Shown here: positions 27,095 to 35,668 of the stretch, in pieces
Layout: every line of letters starts with the position of its first letter
Numbering within the stretch: the first letter of the stretch is position 1
NCBI RefSeq assembly: GCF_016741815.1
Contig: NZ_JAERRJ010000004.1
Location: forward strand, 186,001 to 250,000
Direction: 5' to 3'
From: Nocardia acididurans
GTDB taxonomy: Bacteria; Actinomycetota; Actinomycetes; Mycobacteriales; Mycobacteriaceae
DNA length: 64,000 bases
Notes under the pieces: generated by a model
The model's input: only the letters and a program-made list of their open reading frames with translations
Database searches by the model: none
What the model was told of the DNA's origin: nothing
Position numbers and translations under genes: made by a program

Positions 27095-27850
27095 TCAGTG
27101 GCCGAGAAAGGGCAGCACCGCGGATTCGAACTCGCGGTACCGGTCGCGGTGGATGCTGTGCCCGCAGGTGAACGCGCAGACCGTGCAATCGGGCATGGAC
27201 GCCCGCATATGCTCCAGTTTGCCCGGGTCCACCATGCCGCCCGGCCCGCCGCGCAGGAACAGCGTCGGCGCGGTGATCTCGGCCAGCCCCTCCCACCACT
27301 CCGGATACGGTTTGCGGAACTGTTCGAGCGCCTTGCCCGTCATGGACCTGTCGAAGGCCAGCACCGCGCGCGGATGCCGCAGCAGGCTGGTGGTGGCATG
27401 CCAGAGCTCCGGCACCGACGGCAGCCGCCTGGTCAGCGTCATCTGCTCGTCGCCCGAGCGCAGCGGCAGCGGCTGCTCCTCGATCACCAGCCGGCGCACC
27501 AGTCCGGGCCGCTGCATGGCCACCCACGACACCGCGTACCCGCCGAGCGAATGCCCGACCAGATCCACCGACTCCAGGCCGAGCCGCTCGCACAGGCGCA
27601 GCACATCGGCCCCGAACTCCGGGAACTGATAGGACTCGGTGTGCGCGCTACGGCCGTGCCCGCGCAGATCCGGAATGATCACCCGCCGCCCGCGCCGCAC
27701 CAGCTGCTGGGCGAAGCGATCCCAGGTGTACCCGTCGCCGCCCATACCGTGCACGAGCATGACGGGGGTAGGACTGGGCTCGGCCGTCGCCCCCGAATCC
27801 CGATAGGCGATCAGCACGTCGTCGAACTCGACCCGGGTGACCGTCTCCAC
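27095..27850 (-). CDS. Alpha/beta hydrolase
   Basis: A 251-residue alpha/beta-hydrolase-fold enzyme. The oxyanion motif VHGMGGDGYTWD is at about 33-44, PDLRGHGRS at 60-68, and the nucleophile elbow VGHSLGGYAV has Ser101. The acid is probably the Asp near GGMVDPGKLE, and the His lies in CGHSIHRD near the C-terminus. The start is not certain: GTG 27850 is used, and TTG 27856 is close by. The substrate is unknown. It lies 59 bp upstream of the YdeI gene on the same strand and could be co-transcribed with it. Confidence 0.83.
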   Translation of the reverse strand: METVTRVEFDDVLIAYRDSGATAEPSPTPVMLVHGMGGDGYTWDRFAQQLVRRGRRVIIPDLRGHGRSAHTESYQFPEFGADVLRLCERLGLESVDLVGHSLGGYAVSWVAMQRPGLVRRLVIEEQPLPLRSGDEQMTLTRRLPSVPELWHATTSLLRHPRAVLAFDRSMTGKALEQFRKPYPEWWEGLAEITAPTLFLRGGPGGMVDPGKLEHMRASMPDCTVCAFTCGHSIHRDRYREFESAVLPFLGH

Positions 27851-27934
27851 GATCAACCAGGGTACGGACCCGGCCCGGCGGCCCGCCCGGGATTGTGCGC
27901 ATCGCCATATCCGGCGACCTGGTTGGATGCGGGG

Positions 27935-28696
27935 GTGAAGTTTGTGTCCTGGCTGGTAACGACGGTCATTGCGGCAGCGCCCGCGATGCTGACGCTGTGG
28001 TGGGCGGCGGCGACCGTGCGCGCCGACTCGGCGTGGGCGGTGCTCGCGATCGGGGTGGCGATGGTGTGCTGCACACTGACGGTGACCCTGCTGGTCATGG
28101 TGGTGGGATCCGCCATCGCCGGACCCGAAACCGCCGCCCGCATCCGCCACGATCGGGTGGTGATCGAAGCCCCGTGGGGCGCCCCGGTGCACTACACGGC
28201 CGCGACGGCGGCAGTCGGCGGCCTGCTCTGGATCGCGCTGGGCGCGGCGCTGGAAATCTGGCTCTACGCGATCCTCGGCGGCCTGCTGTTCGCGGTCTGC
28301 GCGCTCGGGCTCTGGGACTCCTTCCGGCGGCGCGGGACCCGGCTGGAGTTCAGCCGGGAATCCCTGCGCCTGGTCTTCCGCAACCGGGATCGCGAATTCC
28401 CCTGGACGGCAATATCGGACGTGACCTGTGCACAAATTCCGGTCAGCGGCAACACCACCCGGCCGAATATCGAATTCCGTTGCCCCGCAACCGCTGTCAT
28501 CGCACATTCGAAACGCCCGGAAACCCATTTCGCGAACGATGACCACAGCCCGCGGATCTATCAGCTACGACCGCAGGGACTTCCGGTGCCCGCGGACCGG
28601 TTGACCGAGACCATCACGCGGCTGTCCACCACCCACCCTGATCAACTCGCGACCCTCACCGTCGAAGAGATCGAAGCCATGCTGGTTCCGGCCTGA
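27935..28696 (+). CDS. Hypothetical membrane protein with PH-like C-terminus
   Basis: A 253-residue protein, starting at GTG 27935 with GGATGCGGGG upstream. Hydrophobic helices lie at about residues 6-24, 32-56 and 92-128. The C-terminal half is soluble, with a strand-rich segment (RLEFSRESLRLVFRNRDREF, PWTAISDVTCAQIPV) resembling the small PH-like domains of bacterial membrane proteins. It is divergent from the hydrolase gene. The frame is open further upstream to 27098, but that stretch is antisense to the hydrolase. No named family is recognised. Confidence 0.65.
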   Translation: MKFVSWLVTTVIAAAPAMLTLWWAAATVRADSAWAVLAIGVAMVCCTLTVTLLVMVVGSAIAGPETAARIRHDRVVIEAPWGAPVHYTAATAAVGGLLWIALGAALEIWLYAILGGLLFAVCALGLWDSFRRRGTRLEFSRESLRLVFRNRDREFPWTAISDVTCAQIPVSGNTTRPNIEFRCPATAVIAHSKRPETHFANDDHSPRIYQLRPQGLPVPADRLTETITRLSTTHPDQLATLTVEEIEAMLVPA

Positions 28697-28750
28697 GCGT
28701 AAATCTCTGCCGCACAGCGGAATCAACCCCGCGGTGGTAGGCAGGAGGGT

Positions 28751-29542
28751 ATGACGTCGCACACGGGTTTCGAAGGACGCACATACGTGGTGACCGGGTC
28801 GGCCTCCGGAATCGGAGCGGCGACAACCGCACTGCTGCGCGAACGCGGAGCCGAGGTCATCGGCTGCGATCTCGCCGACGCCGAGATCCGAGCCGACCTG
28901 TCCACCCCCGATGGGCGGCTTTCCCTGATCGAACAGGTACGAGAACACGGGCCGATCGACGCCGTGCTCGCGGTGGCCGGTGGCGGGAAAACCGGTCTGC
29001 TGGAAACGAATTACTTCGGCGCGGTCGCGACGCTGGAGGGTCTGCGCCCGCTGCTCGCACAGCGCACCGCACCTCGCGCGGTAGCTGTATCCTCGACCTC
29101 CGCCCTGGCACCGGCGAACGAGCAGGTCGTGCAGGCCTGCCTCGACGGCGACGAGGCCGCCGCCGTACACCTGCTCGGGCAGGACCCCTCCGGCGGTGGC
29201 GTGGCGGGCGGCTACGGGGTCGCGAAACGCGCCCTGAACCGCTGGGTCCGCCGAGCCGCCCCGACCGCCGAGTGGGCGGGTGCGGGCATCGCCCTCAATG
29301 TGGTCGCGCCGGGCGTCGTCGACACCCCCGCGGCCGCCTACATCCTCACCGACCCCGAGGTCCGCAAGGCCGTCGAAACCGCTGCGCCACAACCATTCGG
29401 CGGATTCCCGGGCCGCCCGGAGTGGATCGCCGAAACCATCTGCTGGCTGGCAAGCGCGGACAACCGCTTCGTCACCGGCCAGATCCTCTTCGCCGACGGC
29501 GGCTCGGAAGCAGCGGCGGTGGGCGACCTGCACTGGCAATAA
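28751..29542 (+). CDS. Short-chain dehydrogenase (3-alpha-HSD-like)
   Basis: A 263-residue SDR. The Rossmann motif TGSASGIG is at 15-22, a cofactor-specificity Asp at CDLADAEIR (about 40), and the active-site Ser within VAVSSTSAL (about 114). GGYGVAKRALNRW has Tyr155/Lys159. An insertion between the Ser and the Tyr (about 120-150, with QVVQACLDGDE) and the downstream NVVAPGVVDTPA resemble 3-alpha-hydroxysteroid dehydrogenase/carbonyl reductase-type SDRs. The start ATG has a strong AGGAGGGT. The substrate is unknown. Confidence 0.85.
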   Translation: MTSHTGFEGRTYVVTGSASGIGAATTALLRERGAEVIGCDLADAEIRADLSTPDGRLSLIEQVREHGPIDAVLAVAGGGKTGLLETNYFGAVATLEGLRPLLAQRTAPRAVAVSSTSALAPANEQVVQACLDGDEAAAVHLLGQDPSGGGVAGGYGVAKRALNRWVRRAAPTAEWAGAGIALNVVAPGVVDTPAAAYILTDPEVRKAVETAAPQPFGGFPGRPEWIAETICWLASADNRFVTGQILFADGGSEAAAVGDLHWQ

Positions 29543-29564
29543 GCCGGGACTGCGGGCGCTTCGG

Positions 29565-31352
29565 CTATTCGTAGAGGCCTTCCACGTGCCAGACGCGGTG
29601 GAAGCCGAGTAGGAGGAGGGCGCGTTTGTCCTTCTCCAAAAGGACCTGGGCGCGGGCGGCGACGCCGTGCTGGACCCGGTGGCTCCACCAGCGGTCGTCG
29701 AGGAGCCAGGGGCCTGCCCAGCCGATCAGTTTCCAGCTGCGGCTGCCCCAGTGCAGGTGGGCCGGTTCGGCGGTGAAGAGGCCGCGGTCGTCGATCCAGA
29801 CCGGGGCGCCGGTGGCGTCTTCGAGGCGGACCTCGGGGCGGTTCGGGAGCAGGACCGTCGGCGCGGGTTCGGGGAGGCGGCCGGGCCAGGGCTGGGCCGG
29901 GTCGTGGGCTGGGACCAGCTCATCGCCCAGGGTGATCATGGTGATGCGTTCTTCGGGCCCGCGACCGCCGCTCAGCACGCCCAGGCGGACGGCGTCGCCA
30001 CCCAGCAGGCCCTGCACCCGGATGAGCACCCGGCGCGCCCGCTCCTCCTCTTCCCCGACGCCGCCCCAGAGGCCGAGCTGCAGGGCTCCCGCCGAGACCA
30101 CCTCGAGCGGTTCCAGTCGCAGCAGGGTGATCGCGCCCGGCCCCCAAGCCTCCTCGGGCTCGTCGAACGAATCCGGCTGCGTTCCGCCCGGGTGCCGCAT
30201 ACGGCCGAACGAATCCGGTTCCGCTGACCGCCGATTCGATGCGCGACCGGACGAATCTGAACTCGCTGCCCATCGGTTCGATGCGCGACCGGACGAATCT
30301 GAATCCGCTGCCCGTCGGTTCGATGCGCGGCGGCCGGGTGAGTTCGGTTCCGCGCCGCGCCGATTCCGGGTGCGGCGACGGGTGAGCCAGCCGTCCAGCT
30401 GCCAGCGGATACGGTCGGCGGTGCTGTCGGGAGTGAGGGGTTCGGCGCAGCGCCAGACCCGGGAGAAGTGTTCGCCCGCTTCGGTTTCGGCGTGGATTTC
30501 CAGGCGGGTGCAGGCGACCGAGGCGGCGGACAGGGTGTCGTGCAGTCGAGCGGCGAGCATGCGGCCCGCGAAGGCGGCGGCGTCGACGCGGTCGATCGGC
30601 GGATCGCAGCGGTACTCCACCACCAGGTCGGCCGGGGGGACGCGCGCGGAGGCCGGGCGCTCGGGAAGCGCTCTGGCACAACGGTGCGCGGTGATGGCGT
30701 CCTGCCCGAACCGCGAGGCGACCTCGGCGGGGGTCAGCCGGGCGAAGTCCCCGATCCGCCGTAGCCCCAAGCGCCACAGCAGATCCACCAGCTCGGCACG
30801 CTCCGGCGCGGCCAGTGCGGGTTCCACCGCCAGCTCGGAAACCGGCAGCGGCGCAAGGAACTCCGCCCCCTTCCCCGACGGTACGAACGCCGCCCGCCGC
30901 GCGGCGAACACCGCCGTGGACAGCTCGTCCGCGATCCCGATCTGACATTCCGCCCCGGCCGCCGCCACCGCGTCCACCAGCTGTTCCGCCGCAGCCTCCT
31001 CGGATCCGAAGAACCGCGTCGCCCCTCGCGCGGCGACCGCCAGCAGCCCCGGCCGCAACACCTCCACCCCCGGCACCGTGGCATCCACCGCCTCCACCAC
31101 GGCCTCGAAGAACCGCCCATCTCGATCCGGATCCTCCTGCGCCACCACCAGATCCGGGCAACAGGCCTGCGCCTCCCGCTTCCGCATCCCGCGCCGGATC
31201 CCCTCGGACCGCGCCACCGCCGAACACGCCACGACCCGATTCGACGACAGCACCGCCACCGCCCGTGTGACCTCCACGCCCGCCTCCACGGCGGCCGCCA
31301 CCGCGGGCCAATCCGGGCACCACACCACCAGCACCCGCGACCGCGCCTTCAC
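29565..31352 (-). CDS. imuB: ImuB, inactive Y-family polymerase-like mutasome adaptor
   Basis: A Y-family-like protein of about 595 residues that links DnaE2 and ImuA' to the beta clamp. The N-terminus RVLVVWCPDWPAVAAAVEAG lacks the DxD start of active Y polymerases, as known for ImuB. QLGLWG (about 425-430) corresponds to the clamp-binding motif QLPLWG of M. tuberculosis ImuB. The linker at about 330-390 contains repeated 14-residue units (see repeat entry). The gene may start at ATG 31400 or GTG 31358, but GTG 31352 has GAGG 5 nt upstream. It lies 221 bp downstream of imuA'. Confidence 0.9.
   Translation of the reverse strand: MKARSRVLVVWCPDWPAVAAAVEAGVEVTRAVAVLSSNRVVACSAVARSEGIRRGMRKREAQACCPDLVVAQEDPDRDGRFFEAVVEAVDATVPGVEVLRPGLLAVAARGATRFFGSEEAAAEQLVDAVAAAGAECQIGIADELSTAVFAARRAAFVPSGKGAEFLAPLPVSELAVEPALAAPERAELVDLLWRLGLRRIGDFARLTPAEVASRFGQDAITAHRCARALPERPASARVPPADLVVEYRCDPPIDRVDAAAFAGRMLAARLHDTLSAASVACTRLEIHAETEAGEHFSRVWRCAEPLTPDSTADRIRWQLDGWLTRRRTRNRRGAEPNSPGRRASNRRAADSDSSGRASNRWAASSDSSGRASNRRSAEPDSFGRMRHPGGTQPDSFDEPEEAWGPGAITLLRLEPLEVVSAGALQLGLWGGVGEEEERARRVLIRVQGLLGGDAVRLGVLSGGRGPEERITMITLGDELVPAHDPAQPWPGRLPEPAPTVLLPNRPEVRLEDATGAPVWIDDRGLFTAEPAHLHWGSRSWKLIGWAGPWLLDDRWWSHRVQHGVAARAQVLLEKDKRALLLLGFHRVWHVEGLYE
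30190..30357. repeat. 42-bp tandem repeat inside imuB
   Basis: In-frame 42-bp units occur at 30232-30273, 30274-30315 and 30316-30357, plus a more diverged unit at about 30190-30231. The first two differ at only 4 of 42 positions. On the coding strand each gives a 14-residue unit like RASNRRAADSDSSG, in the linker before the clamp-binding motif. Confidence 0.85.
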
Positions 31353-31528
31353 ACACACCTCACTGTTCCGTCTCCGGAAATTGCTCGACGCCCGCGTCAT
31401 GAGCCCGGCCGCGCACCCGCGCGGTAGGCGTCAGCGGTCACGCACGCGCCGGTGATCGAGCGCCCGCATCGATTCGGACCTACTCGGTGAGCTATCCGAA
31501 CCTTGCGAAACCTGTTGTCACGCTCCAT

Positions 31529-31549
31529 GGTCGGCGGCACCCGCCGACC
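31529..31549 (-). terminator. Hairpin between imuA' and imuB
   Basis: GGTCGGCGG and CCGCCGACC form a perfect 9-bp stem around CAC, 25 nt past the imuA' stop. There is no U-run. It could attenuate readthrough into imuB or be an mRNA-processing structure. Confidence 0.35.
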
Positions 31550-31573
31550 GGATAGCCGCCGCCCGTCCGATGC

Positions 31574-32311
31574 TCAGGACACCGCATGGCGGATGGGCCG
31601 CAGGGGCTCGGCTGCGGGCTGGTCGGTGGCGACCCATTCGACCTTGCCGTCGTGCGGGCTGAGGGCGAGGTGGCCGTGGCGGGGCTGAGCGGCGCGGCCG
31701 CGGACGGAGATGTCCAGGCGGACGGTGCGCAGGCGACCGCAACCGCGGCCGAGACCGCTGTAGCCGGTGACGTGGGTGTCGATGTGCAGGGCGGGACCGG
31801 ACCAGGTGCCGCCGGTGACCAGCAGGGTCGAGTTCTTGCTGCGGGCGCGGGCGGCGAGGACCCGGGTGCGGGATTGCGGGACGTTCAGGCCGTTCAGGCC
31901 GAGAACCACCAGGTCGAGACCCTCCAGCAACACCGAGGCTATTTCCAGGGGGTCGGAGCCGGGGTCGGAGACGACGGCCAGACGGTCCAGTCGTGCACCC
32001 ATTTCCGCCGCCGCCAGCAAGCCCAGCCGGGGCAGGCCGACCACGGCGGCGTGACCGCCCGCGCCGGTGACAGCCGCCAGCAAACCCGAGAGCAGGGAAT
32101 GCGCGCCCCTGTAGATGACCACCGAACCCTTCGCCAAACCGCCGTCGGGCAAAAGGTTTACGAGTGCGGACGGGACGGGCAGCGCTTCACGGCGGAATTC
32201 CTCCGCCACCGGTACCCGCGCCGCGGCTTCCCCACCGCGTGCCGGCACCGCGGCCATACGCCGCCGTAGTTCCGTCAGTTTCCGCTGTTTCTCTTCTTCC
32301 GTCGAACCCAT
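31574..32311 (-). CDS. imuA': ImuA', RecA-like mutasome accessory protein
   Basis: A 245-residue RecA/SulA-related protein required with ImuB and DnaE2 for damage-induced mutagenesis. A charged N-terminal helix (STEEEKQRKLTELRRRMA) leads into a RecA-like fold: LPDGGLAKGSVVIYRGAHS where RecA has Walker A. The GKT/GKS residues are missing, as in ImuA'. GLDLVVLGLNGLNVPQSR and the C-terminal RGRAAQPRHGHLALSPHDGK follow. It shares its position next to imuB and near guaA with Rv3395c. A LexA box lies about 85 nt upstream. Confidence 0.88.
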   Translation of the reverse strand: MGSTEEEKQRKLTELRRRMAAVPARGGEAAARVPVAEEFRREALPVPSALVNLLPDGGLAKGSVVIYRGAHSLLSGLLAAVTGAGGHAAVVGLPRLGLLAAAEMGARLDRLAVVSDPGSDPLEIASVLLEGLDLVVLGLNGLNVPQSRTRVLAARARSKNSTLLVTGGTWSGPALHIDTHVTGYSGLGRGCGRLRTVRLDISVRGRAAQPRHGHLALSPHDGKVEWVATDQPAAEPLRPIRHAVS

Positions 32312-32395
32312 CTATCGACCACCTCTCCCACCAATGGATGGACCCTGCCGAAGCGGCCGAACACTGCTCAGCACCGCTTCAGCTACCTATCATAA

Positions 32396-32411
32396 TCGAA
32401 TATACGTTCGA
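32396..32411. promoter_or_regulatory. LexA (SOS) box of imuA'-imuB
   Basis: TCGAAT-ATAC-GTTCGA differs from the perfect actinobacterial LexA palindrome at a single base. It lies 85-100 nt upstream of imuA' and 108-123 nt upstream of the divergent kinase gene, so it could influence both. Confidence 0.82.
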
Positions 32412-32505
32412 TTCATGCTCAGTAGAACTCGAGCCTCGGCGCGCGTCAAGGGGCAGTGGCGCAAACCTCCGGTTTCGAACCAGGCCAGTCAGGATGGTTT
32501 TCCGC

Positions 32506-32511
32506 TACCCT
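32506..32511 (+). promoter_or_regulatory. -10 element giving a leaderless kinase mRNA
   Basis: TACCCT lies 8 nt before the GTG at 32519, placing the transcription start at or next to the start codon. No clear -35 element is seen. Confidence 0.45.
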
Positions 32512-32518
32512 GCACGAC

Positions 32519-33646
32519 GTGACCGAACGCGCCCGTCCCATCGTCGGCCCCGATTACCTGGTCGCCGGCCGCTACCGTCTGAAGTCGAAGCTCGGTGGCG
32601 GCGGCATGGGTGCGGTGTGGCTGGCCCACGACCGGTTACTCAACCGCGACGTCGCCATCAAGCAGGTGCTCTCCCTCGCCGACCTCAGCGAGGAGGAGGC
32701 CGGTGAGGTGCGGCGGCGCATCATGCACGAGGGCCGCGTCGCCGCCAAGCTCTCACACGAGCACGCCATCGCCGTCTACGACGTGGAACTCGAGGCGGGA
32801 GAACCCTGGCTCGTCATGGAGTACTTACCGTCTCGCAGTGTGGCCAAGGCACTTTCGCTGACCGACACGCTCTCCCCCATCGAGGTGGCGCAGATCGGCG
32901 CGCAGGTCGCCGACGCGCTCGCCGCCGCGCATGCCGCGGGCATCGTGCACCGGGACATCAAGCCCGGCAACATCCTCGTCGCCGATCGCGGTGACGAGGT
33001 GGGCATGGTGAAGCTCAGCGACTTCGGCATCTCCAGCGGCGCGGGCGATACCGACGAACCGGGCGATGTCATCACCGGCACCCCCGCCTACCTGCCGCCC
33101 GAGGTGGCGCGCGGGCAGCGGCCGACCACCGCCAGCGACGTATTCTCGCTCGGCGCAACGCTGTACACGGCCATCGAGGGACAGCCGCCCTACGGGTTCG
33201 ACGAGGACAGCAATGTGATCGTGGAGCGCGCGGCCATGGCGCAGATCATTCCGCCGGAACGCACCGGACCGCTCACCGCCGCCCTGCTGCACATGATGGA
33301 ACCCGCCCCGCAGCGCCGCCCCACCATGACCGAGGCGCGCAACGAAATCCTCACCGCCGCATTCGGTCCCGGCACCGCGCCCTACATCCTCGGCGCGCCG
33401 GTGCGCACCGAGGACGGGACCATTCCGGCGTGGGCGGCCCGCAACTCGGCCGCCGGGCTGCGCAGCCCGCACTCCAGCCCACTGCCGCGACCCCAGCGCC
33501 AGCAGGCGCAGACTCCGGCTGCGGCGCAACCGAAGTCGGGCGGACTCGACTTCTCCAAGCTCGGGCCGAACGCGGGTCCGCTGGCGGTGGCGATCGGCCT
33601 GCTCATCGGCCTGCTGATCATCATCGTGATTCTCGTTGCGCTCTGA
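32519..33646 (+). CDS. Serine/threonine protein kinase with C-terminal membrane anchor
   Basis: A 375-residue Hanks-type kinase. The glycine loop is LGGGGMGAVW (about 25-34) and the ATP-binding Lys lies in RDVAIKQV (Lys48). The catalytic loop IVHRDIKPGN, DFG in KLSDFGISSG and GTPAYLPPE follow. After a Pro/Gln/Ala linker (SPLPRPQRQQAQTPAAAQPK), a single hydrophobic helix (AVAIGLLIGLLIIIVILV) ends 2 residues before the stop, so there is no extracellular sensor domain, unlike PknB-type receptors. The GTG at 32519 is favoured over an in-frame start at 32456 because of the TACCCT box. It is divergent from imuA' and convergent with the response-regulator gene. Confidence 0.88.
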   Translation: MTERARPIVGPDYLVAGRYRLKSKLGGGGMGAVWLAHDRLLNRDVAIKQVLSLADLSEEEAGEVRRRIMHEGRVAAKLSHEHAIAVYDVELEAGEPWLVMEYLPSRSVAKALSLTDTLSPIEVAQIGAQVADALAAAHAAGIVHRDIKPGNILVADRGDEVGMVKLSDFGISSGAGDTDEPGDVITGTPAYLPPEVARGQRPTTASDVFSLGATLYTAIEGQPPYGFDEDSNVIVERAAMAQIIPPERTGPLTAALLHMMEPAPQRRPTMTEARNEILTAAFGPGTAPYILGAPVRTEDGTIPAWAARNSAAGLRSPHSSPLPRPQRQQAQTPAAAQPKSGGLDFSKLGPNAGPLAVAIGLLIGLLIIIVILVAL

Positions 33647-33663
33647 AAGTCTCGTGCCGCAGT

Positions 33664-34305
33664 TCAGTCGATGCGGCGACGGTGGGCCCAGCGGGTCAGC
33701 GCGTTTCGGTTGGACTGCTGGGTCTTTCGGAGCACGTTGGAGGCGTGCGTTTCGACCGTTTTGACGGAGATGAAGAGGTTTTCGGCGATCTCCCGGTAGG
33801 TGTAGCCGCGCGCCAGGAGACGCAGGACCTCGAGTTCACGCGGGGTGAGCGAATCGAGTTCAGGATCCAGGGGCGGTTCGGGGACAGGGGATTTGCCAGT
33901 GAAGGAGTCCAGCACGAATCCGGCCAGACGCGGGCTGAACACCGCGTCGCCGCCCGCGACACGCCGAATCCCGTCCGCCAGTTCGGGTCCCGAGATGGTC
34001 TTGGTGACATAGCCGCGCGCCCCCGCGCGAATCACCGCGATCACATCCTCGGAGGCGTCGGACACGCTGAGCGCCAAGCACACCGGCCCCTCCTCGATGC
34101 CCTGCAGCACCGCCACCCCGCCCCCGTCGGGCATATGCACGTCGAGCAGCACCACATCCGGTCGCGCCGCCTTGATCCCGGCGATCGCCTCGGCCACGCC
34201 GCCCGCCTCGCCGACCACCTCCATATCGGTTTCCCGGCTCAGCTCCGCCCGCACCCCGGACCGGAACACGGCATGATCGTCGACCAGAAAAACCCGGACG
34301 CTCAC
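33664..34305 (-). CDS. NarL/FixJ-family response regulator, EsrR-like
   Basis: A 213-residue regulator. The receiver domain begins MSVRVFLVDDHAVFRSGVRA (acidic pocket at residues 9-10), with the phosphoacceptor Asp55 in VVLLDVHMPDGG. The LuxR-type HTH is at about 148-205 (LTPRELEVLRLLARGYTYRE, then FISVKTVETHASNVLRK). It is the last gene after the PspC-domain kinase (55-bp gap, same strand), its expected phosphodonor. The pairing with a PspC kinase and a PspC/toast-rack protein near guaA resembles EsrR of Corynebacterium glutamicum, which controls a cell-envelope stress regulon (established there, inferred here). Confidence 0.9.
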   Translation of the reverse strand: MSVRVFLVDDHAVFRSGVRAELSRETDMEVVGEAGGVAEAIAGIKAARPDVVLLDVHMPDGGGVAVLQGIEEGPVCLALSVSDASEDVIAVIRAGARGYVTKTISGPELADGIRRVAGGDAVFSPRLAGFVLDSFTGKSPVPEPPLDPELDSLTPRELEVLRLLARGYTYREIAENLFISVKTVETHASNVLRKTQQSNRNALTRWAHRRRID

Positions 34306-34360
34306 CTATATCTCCTCACCTGACGCGGACATCCCCAGCCAACAGCTTGCCGTACCGGAC

Positions 34361-35668
34361 TCACAGCTGCGCGGCGTCCTCGGTGACGGGAGCCTCCTGC
34401 GGCTGCACTACGAGCCTGGCCTCCGCGCCGTCGGTGCGCGGCAGGTAGATCCGGACCTCGGTGCCGCGCTCCGGCGCGGACTTGATTTCCACTGTGCCGC
34501 CGCGTCGTTCGATGCGGGCGTGAATGGATTTGGCCAGCCCCTGCCGATCCGAACCCACGGCGTCCGGATCGAAACCCTTGCCGCGGTCGCGCACGAAAAT
34601 GCTCACCTGATGCGGTTCGACCTCCGCGAACAGGTCGATGGCCGGCACCCCGGCATGTTTGGCGGCATTCACCAGCGCCTCGCGGGTGGCCCCGAGCAGG
34701 GCGGTGAAATGCTCCTTGGGCAGTCCATGACCGCTGTCGTCCACATCCATGGTCACATCGCCGACCGTCACCGGCGTAACCTTCACACCTTGCTGATCCT
34801 CCACCTCACCGGAGATGGTGCGCAGTGCCGCGGCCAGACTCGAATGCGCCGGGCCGGTGTCGTCGAACAGCCACTTGCGTAGCTCGCGCTCCTGACTGCG
34901 CGCCAGCCGCACCACCTCCTGCGGATCCTCGGCCTGCCGCTGGATCAACGCCAGCGTCTGCAACACCGAATCGTGCAGGTGCGAGGCGATCTCCTCGCGC
35001 TCCTCGTTGCGAATGCGCGCCGCCCGTTCGGAATTCAGCGCCCGCACCATCCGCAGCCACAGCGGCACGGTGAGCAGCCCGGCCCCGATCAGGCTGACCG
35101 CCACCGCCAGCAGCGCCGACCCGAGCGAACTCAGATCGATGCGCGCCAGCACCACCACACCCAGCCCGACCACGATCAGCGTGACGCCGCCGACGATGCG
35201 CGCCCAGGTGACCACATTCGGCCGCGCGGGCAGCCCGAAGACCGATCTCGGCCCCTCCGCGTCGAATTCGCGCCACACCAGCGCCGCGCCGACCGCCACC
35301 ACGATGATCGGACCCACCACATGCGCGGCCGTCCCGTTGAACAGCCACGCCATCGCGACCGCGGACGCCAGCCCCAGCAGCGCCAAACCGATGGCCTGCC
35401 GCCGTTCGGTCGCCGACGGTTTCACCGCGTCCCCGCCGCCCGGCGTGAACAGCCACAGCATTCCGTACGCGATCACCCCGGACCCGAACAGCGCCGACAG
35501 CAGAACGAACGCGATCCGCACCTTGAGCACGTCGATGCCGAGATGGTCGGCGATGCCGCCCGCGACTCCGCCCACGATCCGGCCCCCGGAGCGCCGCATC
35601 AGCTTCGGCGGCTGCGGCAACGCGGTCACCGCGCGGGCAGGGTCGAACAGGGGTGGGGACGGATACAT
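34361..35668 (-). CDS. PspC-domain sensor histidine kinase, EsrS-like
   Basis: A 435-residue membrane kinase. An N-terminal PspC domain (RSGGRIVGGVAGGIADHLGI, about 26-45, then its TM near 55-72) is followed by about four more TM helices (roughly 90-205). A HisKA_3 dimerisation domain has the phospho-His in ASHLHDSVLQTLALIQRQ (about His232). The HATPase_c domain has NAAKHAGVPAIDLF (N-box), FVRDRGKGFDPDAVG and GLAKSIHARIERRGG. PspC/LiaS-type kinases sense envelope damage. Its gene immediately precedes the response regulator. Confidence 0.92.
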   Translation of the reverse strand: MYPSPPLFDPARAVTALPQPPKLMRRSGGRIVGGVAGGIADHLGIDVLKVRIAFVLLSALFGSGVIAYGMLWLFTPGGGDAVKPSATERRQAIGLALLGLASAVAMAWLFNGTAAHVVGPIIVVAVGAALVWREFDAEGPRSVFGLPARPNVVTWARIVGGVTLIVVGLGVVVLARIDLSSLGSALLAVAVSLIGAGLLTVPLWLRMVRALNSERAARIRNEEREEIASHLHDSVLQTLALIQRQAEDPQEVVRLARSQERELRKWLFDDTGPAHSSLAAALRTISGEVEDQQGVKVTPVTVGDVTMDVDDSGHGLPKEHFTALLGATREALVNAAKHAGVPAIDLFAEVEPHQVSIFVRDRGKGFDPDAVGSDRQGLAKSIHARIERRGGTVEIKSAPERGTEVRIYLPRTDGAEARLVVQPQEAPVTEDAAQL

